A stretch of 64,000 nucleotides of DNA, from assembly GCF_019966575.1 (NCBI RefSeq), contig NZ_JAINFK010000003.1:384001-448000 (forward strand), given 5' to 3'. The notes beneath the pieces were generated by a model. It was not told where the DNA came from. It ran no database searches and saw only the letters and a list, made by a program, of their open reading frames with translations. This document shows, in pieces, positions 41,962 to 50,396 of this stretch (position 1 is the first letter of the stretch; each line of letters starts with the position of its first letter). This DNA comes from Oricola cellulosilytica (GTDB lineage: Bacteria; Pseudomonadota; Alphaproteobacteria; Rhizobiales; Rhizobiaceae). Made by a program: the position numbers and the translations under genes.

Positions 41962-43041
41962 ATGATGATGAGAATTGGCATTGTGTCCTGCGTGGTCGTC
42001 CTCCTCGGCGGCACAGCCATCGCGCAGGATGTCACCCCGGAGCCTGGACTGGAGTTGAATGCCGCTAGAGCCGAACTGGGTAAGCGGCTGTTCTACGACA
42101 CGCGTCTCTCCGGCGACACGTCACTGTCCTGTGCGAGCTGCCATCAGCCCGACAAGGCATTCACCGACGGCGCGGCGCTCTCCGCCGCGTATACCGGTGC
42201 GGCGCATTTCCGGAACACGCCCACGCTCGCCAACGCGGGTTTTCGCGATGCGTGGCTGCACGACGGCCGTCTGGGAACCAACCTCAACGACGTTGCGCGG
42301 GAGATGATCACCGAGACCTACTTGATGAACATGGACATGCGGATCATGCAGGAGCGCCTGAAGCAGGATCCGATCTATGTGGAAATGTTCGCGACTGCCG
42401 GCATGTCGGAGCCGTCGAACGGCGGCGCCCGCAACGCGCTGATGGATTTCGTCAAGACCATCCAGTCGCGCAACGCGCCGATCGACACAGGCGAGATGTC
42501 TGCCGCCGCGCAACGAGGCCAGGGCATCTTCGAGGGAAAGGGCGGATGTGCAAGCTGCCATGCCGGCGTACGGTTCACCGATGATCGGCCGCACAATACC
42601 GGCGTGCCCAACAATCCGGAGATCTGGACCGATGCGGAGCGTCACTCGGCCTTCGTGACCTATGCCAAGTTCTTCGGCGTGCCGAACTACATGAACCTGC
42701 GCGAGGATCTGGGTGCCTATGTCCGCAATCGTCGCGACGGGACCCGGCGAAGCTTCCTCACGCCGACGCTCCGCGAGCTGACCTGGACTGCGCCATACAT
42801 GCACAATGGCATCTTCGCGACACTGGAGGAGGTGGTCGACTTCTACGACGCGGGCGGCGGGGACGATCCCTTGAAGGACGAAAGCCTTCGGCCGCTTGGC
42901 CTGGTTCCAAGCGAGAAGGACGACCTCATTGCCTTCCTCGAAAGCCTCAGCGGCGACAGCTTTGACACCGAAGCCTATGTCTGGCGAGAGGATGATTACG
43001 ACTACTCACTGATCGAAAATTGGCGCGACGTGCCGAATTGA
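41962..43041 (+). CDS. Dihaem cytochrome c peroxidase-like protein (IdrP type)
   Basis: The 359-residue periplasmic protein has a signal peptide (MMMRIGIVSCVVVLLGGTAIAQ) and two haem c sites, CASCH at 57-61 and CASCH at 196-200. The CcpA/MauG family pattern is present (ELGKRLFYDTRLSGDTSLSCASCHQPDKAFTDG, RNTPTLANA, YMHNGIF). Classical members reduce hydrogen peroxide with electrons from cytochrome c. In the Idr model the IdrP proteins remove peroxide formed during iodate reduction. It is the first gene of a four-gene operon. Which of IdrP1 or IdrP2 it matches cannot be decided here. Confidence 0.88.
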   Translation: MMMRIGIVSCVVVLLGGTAIAQDVTPEPGLELNAARAELGKRLFYDTRLSGDTSLSCASCHQPDKAFTDGAALSAAYTGAAHFRNTPTLANAGFRDAWLHDGRLGTNLNDVAREMITETYLMNMDMRIMQERLKQDPIYVEMFATAGMSEPSNGGARNALMDFVKTIQSRNAPIDTGEMSAAAQRGQGIFEGKGGCASCHAGVRFTDDRPHNTGVPNNPEIWTDAERHSAFVTYAKFFGVPNYMNLREDLGAYVRNRRDGTRRSFLTPTLRELTWTAPYMHNGIFATLEEVVDFYDAGGGDDPLKDESLRPLGLVPSEKDDLIAFLESLSGDSFDTEAYVWREDDYDYSLIENWRDVPN

Positions 43042-43049
43042 GGGAGGCC

Positions 43050-44180
43050 ATGATGACCGCACGCAGCATACTCACCGCAGCGGCGTTGGCAGTGCTCGCC
43101 ATTCCCGCGCTGGCGCAGGACAACCCCCGGCCCGAGGGTCTCGCACCGTTGGGTCCACCCCCGATCCCGGCCGACAATCCGATGACGCCGGAGAAGATCG
43201 CCCTCGGCGAGAAGCTCTTCTTCGATCCGGTGCTTTCAGGCAACTACGCGATGCCCTGCTCGTCCTGCCATCTGCCCGATGCCGGCTGGGCCGTGCAGAG
43301 CCCGATCAGCTTCGGATATCCGGGTACGACCCATTGGCGCAACAGCCAGACGGTGATCAATTCGGCCTATTACGGCAAACTGTTCTGGGCCGGCGCTTCC
43401 GGTTCGCTGGAGCATCAGGCCCGTTCGGCCGCCCGCGGGGGTGTCGCCGGAAATGGCGAGGACGACATGATGGAGGCACGTCTTGCCTTCATCCCGGAGT
43501 ACCGCAAGGCATTCCGCGAGGTGTTCGGCGATGACTGGCCGAGCGTCCGCCACGCCTATATGGCGATCGCGGCATATGAGCGTACGCTGGTACAGACCGA
43601 CACGCCGTTCGACGAATACATGCGTGGCGATGACGACGCGCTGACCGACGAGCAGAAGCGGGGCCTGGAACTGTTTGCCGGAAAGGCGAACTGCATCGCG
43701 TGCCACAACGGCCCGCTGCTGACGAACGAGGCCTACTACAACCTCGGCGTCCCGCCCTACGAGGGTTGGGAGACCGACGAACTCGCCCAGATCACCTTCC
43801 GCTTCGAACTCTACGCCAAGGGCGTGACCGAAGAGATGTATCGCGCAACGAAGGATGATCCCGGGCTGTATTTCCGGACGAAGCAGAAAGCCGACAAGGG
43901 AAAGTTCCGGGTGCCGTCTCTCCGCTACACCGCCTACACCTTTCCCTACATGCACAATGGCATGCTGGAGACGCTTCGCGATGTCGTGACGTTCTACAAC
44001 GAGGGCGGTGGCGAAAATGAATTCGCCGCGACAAAAACCGGTCTGATCCAGCCTCTTGGGCTCAACGAGACCGAAGTCGACGAACTTGTAGCGTTCTTGG
44101 AAAGCCTCAGCGGCGAGGAAATCCTGCCGGAAGAGCCGGAAACTCCGGAGATGCAGCCGTTGCCGGTCGCTCAGAACTGA
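43050..44180 (+). CDS. Dihaem cytochrome c peroxidase-like protein (IdrP type), second
   Basis: The 376-residue exported protein has a signal peptide (MMTARSILTAAALAVLAIPALAQ), haem sites CSSCH at 70-74 and CIACH at 215-219, and the family blocks LGEKLFFDPVLSGNYAMPCSSCH, NSAYYGKLFWAGASGSLEHQA and FPYMHNGML. An acidic/Pro tail (EEILPEEPETPEMQP) ends it. It differs clearly from the first peroxidase, so the pair is not a recent duplication. GGGAGG precedes the ATG at 43050, nine bases after the first gene. Confidence 0.88.
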   Translation: MMTARSILTAAALAVLAIPALAQDNPRPEGLAPLGPPPIPADNPMTPEKIALGEKLFFDPVLSGNYAMPCSSCHLPDAGWAVQSPISFGYPGTTHWRNSQTVINSAYYGKLFWAGASGSLEHQARSAARGGVAGNGEDDMMEARLAFIPEYRKAFREVFGDDWPSVRHAYMAIAAYERTLVQTDTPFDEYMRGDDDALTDEQKRGLELFAGKANCIACHNGPLLTNEAYYNLGVPPYEGWETDELAQITFRFELYAKGVTEEMYRATKDDPGLYFRTKQKADKGKFRVPSLRYTAYTFPYMHNGMLETLRDVVTFYNEGGGENEFAATKTGLIQPLGLNETEVDELVAFLESLSGEEILPEEPETPEMQPLPVAQN

Positions 44181-44194
44181 CGAGGAGCAGGAAA

Positions 44195-44782
44195 ATGAAG
44201 AACGTTGATCCGAAAATCCTCGCAGCCATCAATGGCAACAACGGAGAAGCCGAGAAGGCGGGCACGCGCCGCTGCCTCATGAACCGGCGCCAGTTCCTCC
44301 TGACAGGAGGAATCGCCACGACGGTCGTGATGGTCGGCATCCCTGGCCTCGCCCAGGCCCAGACACCGGCTGCTGTCTCGACATATCCGCGCAAGCTCAT
44401 CGCGAAGCTGAGCGAACTCGAAACGGACGTGCCTTTCGATTTCGAATACCCGGACGAGGGCGAATACGCGGAATCGATCCTCGTCAAGCTCGGCCGCGAG
44501 GCCGGTGGCGGCATTGGCCCCGAGAAGGACGTCGTTGCCTTCAACTACACCTGCACCCATCAGGGCGGCCCCCTGCAAGGAACCTATCAGGCCGCCGATA
44601 AGGCGCTTGGCCCTTGCCCGCTGCATCTAACGACTTTCGACCTGACCCGGCATGGCATCTTCATCGCCGGACAAGCCTATCAGTCGCTGCCGCAGGTGCT
44701 GCTGGAACTCGATGGCGACGATATCTACGCCGTCGGCATGTTCGGCCTGATCTACGGCCGCTTCGACAATCTGCAGGGCTGA
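44195..44782 (+). CDS. idrB: Rieske iron-sulfur subunit, iodate reductase/arsenite oxidase small-subunit type
   Basis: This 195-residue protein has a twin-arginine signal (MNRRQFLLTGGIATTVVMVG at residues 29-48, after a long n-region), so it should be exported folded. The [2Fe-2S] ligands are Cys120/His122 (CTHQG) and Cys141/His144 (CPLH). The disulfide cysteines seen in bc1 Rieske proteins are absent. It fits AioB/IdrB small subunits, which carry electrons between the molybdenum subunit and cytochrome c. The Mo subunit has no signal and is probably exported together with this one. The symbol rests on the dihaem peroxidase neighbours. Confidence 0.82.
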   Translation: MKNVDPKILAAINGNNGEAEKAGTRRCLMNRRQFLLTGGIATTVVMVGIPGLAQAQTPAAVSTYPRKLIAKLSELETDVPFDFEYPDEGEYAESILVKLGREAGGGIGPEKDVVAFNYTCTHQGGPLQGTYQAADKALGPCPLHLTTFDLTRHGIFIAGQAYQSLPQVLLELDGDDIYAVGMFGLIYGRFDNLQG

Positions 44783-44795
44783 GGAGGAACACGAG

Positions 44796-47471
44796 ATGTC
44801 CACACCCTATTACGTCCCGGAAACCTCCGTTCCGCTGCCGCCCCCCGATGCGGATGTGGTTTCAACGGCATGCGACTATTGCATCGTCGCCTGCGGCTAC
44901 AAGGTTTATCGCTGGCCTGTTGCCGGCGGCCGCAACGGCGGTCCAAAGGCCGAGGAAAACGCCTTCGGCGAAGATTTTCCGGTCGCTCCGCTCGGTGCGT
45001 GGGTTGCGCCGAACCAGCACAACATCGTGCTGCACAATGGCGAGCCGCACCACGTGGTGATCATTCCCGACAAGGAGACCGAATTCGTCAACTACTCGGG
45101 CAATTCGTCGATTCGTGGCGGCGCCATCGCCCAGAAGGTTTACAATCCACAAACGCCGACCCGCGACCGGCTGAAATCGCCAATGGTTCGGATGTTCGGT
45201 GTGCTGATGCCCGTGACCTGGGATTTCGCATTGGATATCGCAGCCGAGGTGGGCAATCACGTGCTGGAGAAGCACGGCACGAACGCCTACGGCGTCAAGA
45301 CATTCTCCTATGGCTATATGGAGAACACCTATGCGATCACGAAATATGCGCTTCGTCATGTGCGCACGGCGAACTTCACCTTTCACGACACGCCTTCGGA
45401 CGTGACGTCGACCCCCGGTTTCCGGGATGCCGGCTTCGACAATTTCGGACCGAGCTATGACGACTGGGCCGATGCGGACACGCTTTTGATGTGTGGCACG
45501 GACCCCTACGAATCGAAAACCATTCTCTTCACCGATTTCATCATGCCGGCGATCCAGAATGGACAGAAGACAATCTTCCTGCTGCCGCGCCGGACTTCCG
45601 GGACGGCCTTTGCTGAGAAGAATGGCGGCATGGTCATCGACATCCAGCCCGGCACCGATTTGCCGGTGGTGCTCGCTATCGCGCGGGTGATCGTCGAGAA
45701 CGGCTGGGAAGACCGGGAGTGGATCCAGAAATGGGTCAACAATAAATGGGAAAGCTCGTCCGGTTTCGGCCAGGGCACGCGCAACACGCCGTGGCAATGG
45801 CGCACGACTTGGGGCAAGTTCCAGACCGCCGGCTTCGATGACTGGAAGGAGTGGCTTCTCGCCCAGGATTATTCGGTGCCGGAGAAGGCTGCTGAAATTG
45901 CGCAGATCGACGTTCAGAAGATCTACACCGCAGCGGAGTGGATGGCAAAGCCCCGCGAGGATGGCTCGCGTCCCAAGACCTCCATCATGATCGAAAAAGG
46001 CTTTTACTGGTCGAATAACACCGGCAACACGCAAGCCATTTCGGCGCTCGGGATCACCGTCGGGGCGGGAGGCCGGCCCGGTCAGGTGATTGGCCGCGCC
46101 GGCGGCCACCAGCGCGGCGGTCTGCGCGGAGGCAGCTATCCGCGCAACAAGTCGCCCGAAAAGCTGCCCGGCCGGCGCCGCCGCGCGATGGACACCGACC
46201 GCTACCTGATGTCGGGCCACACGCGGCTGGCCCATGTCATCGGCACCACCTGGGTGCAGGCGATGTGCGGATCGCAATCGCTTCAGGCCAAGTTCGACGA
46301 GCTGACGACACGCAATCCGCATCAGGTAATGAGCTTCGACAGGCAGGACATCGTCGACACCCTCAAGCGGCGCGCGGATTCTGGCGGCATGGTAGTCTGG
46401 AACCAGGACATCTATCTGGTCGACCCGATCGGCGCGCGATATGCCGATATCATCTTCCCCGCATCGGGATGGGGCGAGGAAACCTTTACCCGGGCCAATG
46501 GCGAACGCCGCATTCGGCTCTATCCAAAGTTCTACGATGCGCCCGGCGAGGCGAAACCCGATTGGTGGATCATCGCCCAGCTCGCAAGAAAAATGGGTTT
46601 CGAGGGTTTTGACTGGCAGAACTCGAACGATGTGCTGGAGGAAGGTGCTCGCCATTCTCGTGGCAGCCGTAAGGACTTCAACATGGTCAAGGTGGCGGCC
46701 CAGCGCGAGGGCAGAACTCTGCACGAGAAACTTGGCGAGTTCGGCACCAATGGCATCCAGGGGCCGGTGCTCATGGACATCGACGGCAATCTTGTCGAGA
46801 CGAAGCGCCTCCACGACGTTGATCGCGTGTTGCCAGACATCGGTCCGGTCGGGGCGACCGTGTTCAACAAGAAGCTGACGCATTTCAACAGCCAGACGGG
46901 GAAGTGCAATATCCAGAAGGCGCCTTGGGACCTGTTCTCGAGCTACTGGGAATGGCTGCGTCCCCGCGAGGACGAGATCTGGATCAGTTCGGGGCGTATC
47001 AACGAGCGGTGGCAATCCGGCTACGATGACCGTCGACGGCCCTATATCGTTCAGCGCTGGCCGGAAAACTGGATCGAGTTGCATCCCTCGGTCGCCGAGG
47101 CGCGCGGCATCGAAAGCGGCGATTATGTGCAGGTCTACTCGGATCGGATTCCGGTTCAGAAGGACACGATTATCGGAGTGGAGGACAGCGACTTTGATTT
47201 CGCCTCGCTCATGAAGAACGGGCATATCGAGCTGACGCGCGCATCGATCACTGCGGTGGCGATCGTCACACCGGCGGTCAAGGAGAACCTCGGCTATATG
47301 GACTTCCTGCATACCTCCCAGCCGGCCAACGCGCTTGCGGGCCGCGTCGTCGACTGGATCAGCGGCAACTACAACTACAAAATGGGCGTCGGAAAAGTGC
47401 GGAAGATGGGCGAAAGCCCGTACAAGACGCAGTTCCGCTCCATGTCGTTCGCCCGCCGCGACATAGCCTGA
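44796..47471 (+). CDS. idrA: Molybdopterin oxidoreductase catalytic subunit, iodate reductase-like (AioA relative)
   Basis: The 891-residue DMSO-reductase-family enzyme begins with Cys26-x2-Cys29-x3-Cys33 (CDYCIVACGY). A Ser (104/105, NSSIRGG) stands where most relatives have the fourth Cys, which suggests a [3Fe-4S] cluster as in arsenite oxidase. Later blocks such as HTRLAHVIGTTWVQAMCGSQS and GARYADIIFPASGWGEE fit the bis-MGD binding fold. Iodate reductase IdrA is a sister of AioA and is encoded with a Rieske protein and two dihaem peroxidases, exactly the neighbours here. Arsenite oxidase is the main alternative, but no ars or phosphate-stress genes are nearby. GAGGAGG precedes the ATG. 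Confidence 0.82.
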   Translation: MSTPYYVPETSVPLPPPDADVVSTACDYCIVACGYKVYRWPVAGGRNGGPKAEENAFGEDFPVAPLGAWVAPNQHNIVLHNGEPHHVVIIPDKETEFVNYSGNSSIRGGAIAQKVYNPQTPTRDRLKSPMVRMFGVLMPVTWDFALDIAAEVGNHVLEKHGTNAYGVKTFSYGYMENTYAITKYALRHVRTANFTFHDTPSDVTSTPGFRDAGFDNFGPSYDDWADADTLLMCGTDPYESKTILFTDFIMPAIQNGQKTIFLLPRRTSGTAFAEKNGGMVIDIQPGTDLPVVLAIARVIVENGWEDREWIQKWVNNKWESSSGFGQGTRNTPWQWRTTWGKFQTAGFDDWKEWLLAQDYSVPEKAAEIAQIDVQKIYTAAEWMAKPREDGSRPKTSIMIEKGFYWSNNTGNTQAISALGITVGAGGRPGQVIGRAGGHQRGGLRGGSYPRNKSPEKLPGRRRRAMDTDRYLMSGHTRLAHVIGTTWVQAMCGSQSLQAKFDELTTRNPHQVMSFDRQDIVDTLKRRADSGGMVVWNQDIYLVDPIGARYADIIFPASGWGEETFTRANGERRIRLYPKFYDAPGEAKPDWWIIAQLARKMGFEGFDWQNSNDVLEEGARHSRGSRKDFNMVKVAAQREGRTLHEKLGEFGTNGIQGPVLMDIDGNLVETKRLHDVDRVLPDIGPVGATVFNKKLTHFNSQTGKCNIQKAPWDLFSSYWEWLRPREDEIWISSGRINERWQSGYDDRRRPYIVQRWPENWIELHPSVAEARGIESGDYVQVYSDRIPVQKDTIIGVEDSDFDFASLMKNGHIELTRASITAVAIVTPAVKENLGYMDFLHTSQPANALAGRVVDWISGNYNYKMGVGKVRKMGESPYKTQFRSMSFARRDIA

Positions 47472-47535
47472 AGCAAACCCGGTCGTCTGGCACTTTCTGG
47501 CGGTCGGCCGCATGCGGAAACCTTGGGGAACGCCA

Positions 47536-49704
47536 ATGCAAGCGCAAACTGACCACGTGAGGGAGGACATCTCTCTTGTCACTGCGCTGTCGCGATATCT
47601 GGACAGCGATAATGAAGTCTTGCGCTCCGCTGCAATCCGTGCGGTCGCGACGCTCGATGGCGATCCGGACGCCCGTAGACTCCTGTTGCTGGAGGCGTTG
47701 CTCGACCCGGATCCCGATATCCGCGGCGATGCAATGGAAGGACTTCGGGGCATTGCCTTGCGCGACGACGCCGAAACGATCCGGCGGTCGCTAGAGGGAG
47801 ACCCGGACCGCGAGGTGAAGTTGGACGCGATTGATCTCCTTACGCAAATCGGAGACCTCGGCTCGACGGACCTGCTCCGCGCGCTCGTTCGATCGAGCAG
47901 TGATGATCGCGTCGCATGGGAGGCGGAAGGCAGCGATTGGGAGGATTGGCTGGACATCCAGATTGCGTCGATCGCCGCGCTCGGTGCGCTCGGTGTGACG
48001 GAGGCGATCGAGGATCTCCTGGCCGCGAGGGACGATGAGTGCGGGCAGACGCTCGACGTGCAGGTGTTTCGCGCCTTGGCCACCATGGGTGCGGAGGGAA
48101 CCGAAAGATTATTGATGCTGATGGATCAGGAGAGCGGATTGGGCAGGAGACGGGTTCTCGATTCCCTCGCCAGCGCCGATCCGGACGCGCTGCTCCGGCA
48201 TCTCGAGACATTGCTGTCCTCAGCTGATGCACAACTGCGCGGCATGGCTGTGCCGCTGCTCGATCCCGACGATTCTCGCGCAAGGGCGCTCGTGGTCGAC
48301 GACCCCGATCCGGATGTACGCCGCCTGTCGATCTGCCATTTCGCACCGGTGCAACCGGACCTCGCCATCATAGGCCTTTCTGACGCTTCTGAAACGGTTC
48401 AGGCGGAGGCGCTCGATCATCTTTCCCGGCCAATCACGTCGGAACTCCACGAAGCGCTTGTCGACAACATGCTGGCCTGGCTGCAAAACGGCGGGTCTGC
48501 GCTCGCAACTACGACGGCGCGTAATCTGCCGCTCTATGCACCGAACCGGGCAGAGGGGCCGCTGCTGGGCTTGATCGAGGACACGGGTCGGCCGCTGGAA
48601 GCACGCCTTGCCGCCGTGGCCTCGCTGGCGGCCGTCCATCCGGCCGTCGCGACGTCTCGATACGGCGCGCTGCTTGCGAACCCCGCACAACAAGTTCGGG
48701 TCGCCTCCCTCGTCGCACTGCGGGACCGTGCGGAGGCGGGGGACATGGAGGCGCTGACGGTTCTCCACGAGGCGATCGCTGGTACGCTGCCGCTGCCCGA
48801 CCGGCCCACGCGGGAAAGGCCGGAACAAGGTGGCCCCGATCTCGCGTTGCCCAAGGGTGAAGGCCCTGGCGTACGGCGTATCCGCATCACGCCGGATGGT
48901 GACATTGTCGAGGATGCGGGCAGGGATCCGGAAGCAGCGTCCACACTTGACGCAATCCTTGACGAGCAGGAGGGTGGTTCCGAGCCTGAGCTCGCTGAGA
49001 ACACTCCGGAAGAAGCCGGCGGGAAGCGACGCAAACGCCGGCCGGTCGAGGGACCCGATGAAATCGCCGAGAGCGTCGCGCTCGACGCGATGCGGCTGTG
49101 CGCCGGATTGGGCGTCGACCCGATTGGCGCGGCCATCCTTTCTCGCTGCCTCGACCCGGTCACCGAAATTCGGTTGACGGCCTGGGTAGCACTCTCGTCC
49201 TTTTGCCAGGTCGCAGGAAAATATCCGGAGGCGATGGCCGCTGCTCAGGCTGCCTTCTCCGACCCCGAACCCGGGATCCGGCTGGCCGCTTTCTCTATCC
49301 TGACTTTAGGGGATTTAGCTCCCGACGTATTGGCGGCGGCAATCAAGGACAGCGACGCGCTTGTTCGCGCAGCGGCCATACGCCACCTTCCTGGGGAAAT
49401 GGCAGTGGAACTGATCGCCGACGATGCGCTTGCCGTTCGCATGGCCGCCTGCGAGGCCATTCTTTCGTTCGGTTCGGATGCCATGATCGGTGCGGCGGTC
49501 AACCGGTTGCTGACAGCCGAACGAGCCGACGCGCTTTCAATTGTATTGGCCGATGCCCCGCATGCCCTGCGAATGGCGGCGATCACCCTCTCAGACGCGC
49601 ATCTTTCGCCGCGCAAGGCGCTCGTGATCCTGCAAGCTCTTGCGAACCGCGCATCGGTGCGCAACGCTGACGGTCGGCCCCGCGCTGAACCGGCTCTGTC
49701 GTGA
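47536..49704 (+). CDS. HEAT-repeat protein, possible accessory factor of the molybdoenzyme
   Basis: This protein of about 722 residues consists of HEAT-like helical pairs from near the N-terminus to about residue 415 (for example DNEVLRSAAIRAVATLDGDPDARRLLLLEALLDPDPDIRGDAMEGL). An acidic, charged linker of about 100 residues (with GGKRRKRRP) is followed by further repeats to the end. It has no signal peptide, so it is cytoplasmic. ATG 47536 has GGGGA upstream; an ATG 24 bases earlier is possible. It follows idrA by 64 bases and its stop overlaps the next gene. A scaffold or maturation role is inference. Confidence 0.8.
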   Translation: MQAQTDHVREDISLVTALSRYLDSDNEVLRSAAIRAVATLDGDPDARRLLLLEALLDPDPDIRGDAMEGLRGIALRDDAETIRRSLEGDPDREVKLDAIDLLTQIGDLGSTDLLRALVRSSSDDRVAWEAEGSDWEDWLDIQIASIAALGALGVTEAIEDLLAARDDECGQTLDVQVFRALATMGAEGTERLLMLMDQESGLGRRRVLDSLASADPDALLRHLETLLSSADAQLRGMAVPLLDPDDSRARALVVDDPDPDVRRLSICHFAPVQPDLAIIGLSDASETVQAEALDHLSRPITSELHEALVDNMLAWLQNGGSALATTTARNLPLYAPNRAEGPLLGLIEDTGRPLEARLAAVASLAAVHPAVATSRYGALLANPAQQVRVASLVALRDRAEAGDMEALTVLHEAIAGTLPLPDRPTRERPEQGGPDLALPKGEGPGVRRIRITPDGDIVEDAGRDPEAASTLDAILDEQEGGSEPELAENTPEEAGGKRRKRRPVEGPDEIAESVALDAMRLCAGLGVDPIGAAILSRCLDPVTEIRLTAWVALSSFCQVAGKYPEAMAAAQAAFSDPEPGIRLAAFSILTLGDLAPDVLAAAIKDSDALVRAAAIRHLPGEMAVELIADDALAVRMAACEAILSFGSDAMIGAAVNRLLTAERADALSIVLADAPHALRMAAITLSDAHLSPRKALVILQALANRASVRNADGRPRAEPALS

Positions 49705-50231
49705 ACATCGTCTTTGTCAGTGCGCCCCCCAAGGGCGACAACGATCTGCTGCTGTCGCGCTTTGCCGATTGCGTTGCGGCCAGGGGGATCAGGGCTTGTG
49801 GCATTGTGCAAAACAATGTTGAGCGCTGTGACCGTCTGCCGTGCGACATGGAGGCGAAGGTCCTGCCGGACGGTCCGCGTCTTCGCATTTCGCAGTCACT
49901 CGGCAGGGGCGCGCGCGGCTGCCGGCTCGACTCGGGCGCGCTGGAAGAGGCGGTTGGCCTTGTTAGCACGCATATTCAAGGAGGTGCTGACCTTCTTATT
50001 GTGAACAAGTTCGGCAAGCACGAGGCCGCCGGACGTGGCATGCGCGAAGTCATTGGCGAAGCGTTGTCGCGCGATATTCCGGTCATTGTCGGCCTCAATC
50101 CGCTCAATGCGGCCCCCTTCATCGAATTCACCGGTGGCGAGGCTGTCGGACTGCCTGCCGATCTCGGTGCATTGATGGCTTGGGTGGAAAGCGTGGTCTC
50201 GCAAGAGGAGCGACACGGAGAGCTGGCATAA
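49701..50231 (+). CDS. DUF2478 family protein
   Basis: The 176-residue protein starts at GTG 49701, which overlaps the HEAT gene stop (GTGA). It has the DUF2478 pattern: GIRACGIVQNN, ISQSLGRGARGCRLDSGALEEAV, ADLLIVNKFGKHEAAGRGMREVIGEAL, IPVIVGLNPLN. The fold looks like a P-loop NTPase, but the N-terminal loop (SAPPKGDND) lacks a proper Walker A. The family often lies near molybdenum genes, which fits a role in serving idrA. Its last codons are made of the 5' end of a tRNA-Ser-like relic. Confidence 0.85.
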   Translation: MNIVFVSAPPKGDNDLLLSRFADCVAARGIRACGIVQNNVERCDRLPCDMEAKVLPDGPRLRISQSLGRGARGCRLDSGALEEAVGLVSTHIQGGADLLIVNKFGKHEAAGRGMREVIGEALSRDIPVIVGLNPLNAAPFIEFTGGEAVGLPADLGALMAWVESVVSQEERHGELA

Positions 50232-50303
50232 TGGTCGAATGCACCGCAATCGAAATGCTGTATCCAAGCGACCGTATCGGGGTTCGAATCCCCCTCTCCG
50301 CCA
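50217..50303 (+). pseudogene. Decayed tRNA-Ser(CGA) copy, candidate attachment-site remnant
   Basis: The 87-base stretch matches the intact tRNA gene at 17940-18029 along its whole length, and the match continues about 9 bases upstream. The anticodon CGA is kept (50251-50253), but position 32 is A and the anticodon stem has a C-T mismatch. The variable arm no longer pairs, and one G and two C are lost from the T/acceptor stems. It is very unlikely to work. The copy has the same orientation as the intact gene and begins inside the end of the DUF2478 gene. Confidence 0.8.
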
Positions 50304-50396
50304 CGCTCTGCAACGCGACGTTGAAGGCGAGCACGGTGGACATCCTGTTCTAGCTCCGCATTTCGCCGATTCACAGCCCTTGCAAACTCCCGGGAA

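Noticed and set aside
44195-47471. Arsenite oxidase (AioBA) as the primary call
   Set aside because: The cluster and [3Fe-4S] pattern fit both, but the two dihaem peroxidases next to it and the lack of arsenic genes favour iodate reductase. It is kept as the main alternative.
44862-48086. 1074-codon open frame on the minus strand across the molybdoenzyme gene
   Set aside because: It is a shadow caused by high GC and codon bias. The plus-strand gene has clear family motifs and a ribosome site.
50217-50303. A second working tRNA-Ser gene
   Set aside because: The variable arm does not pair, the anticodon stem has a mismatch, and the T and acceptor stems are shortened, so it is read as a relic.
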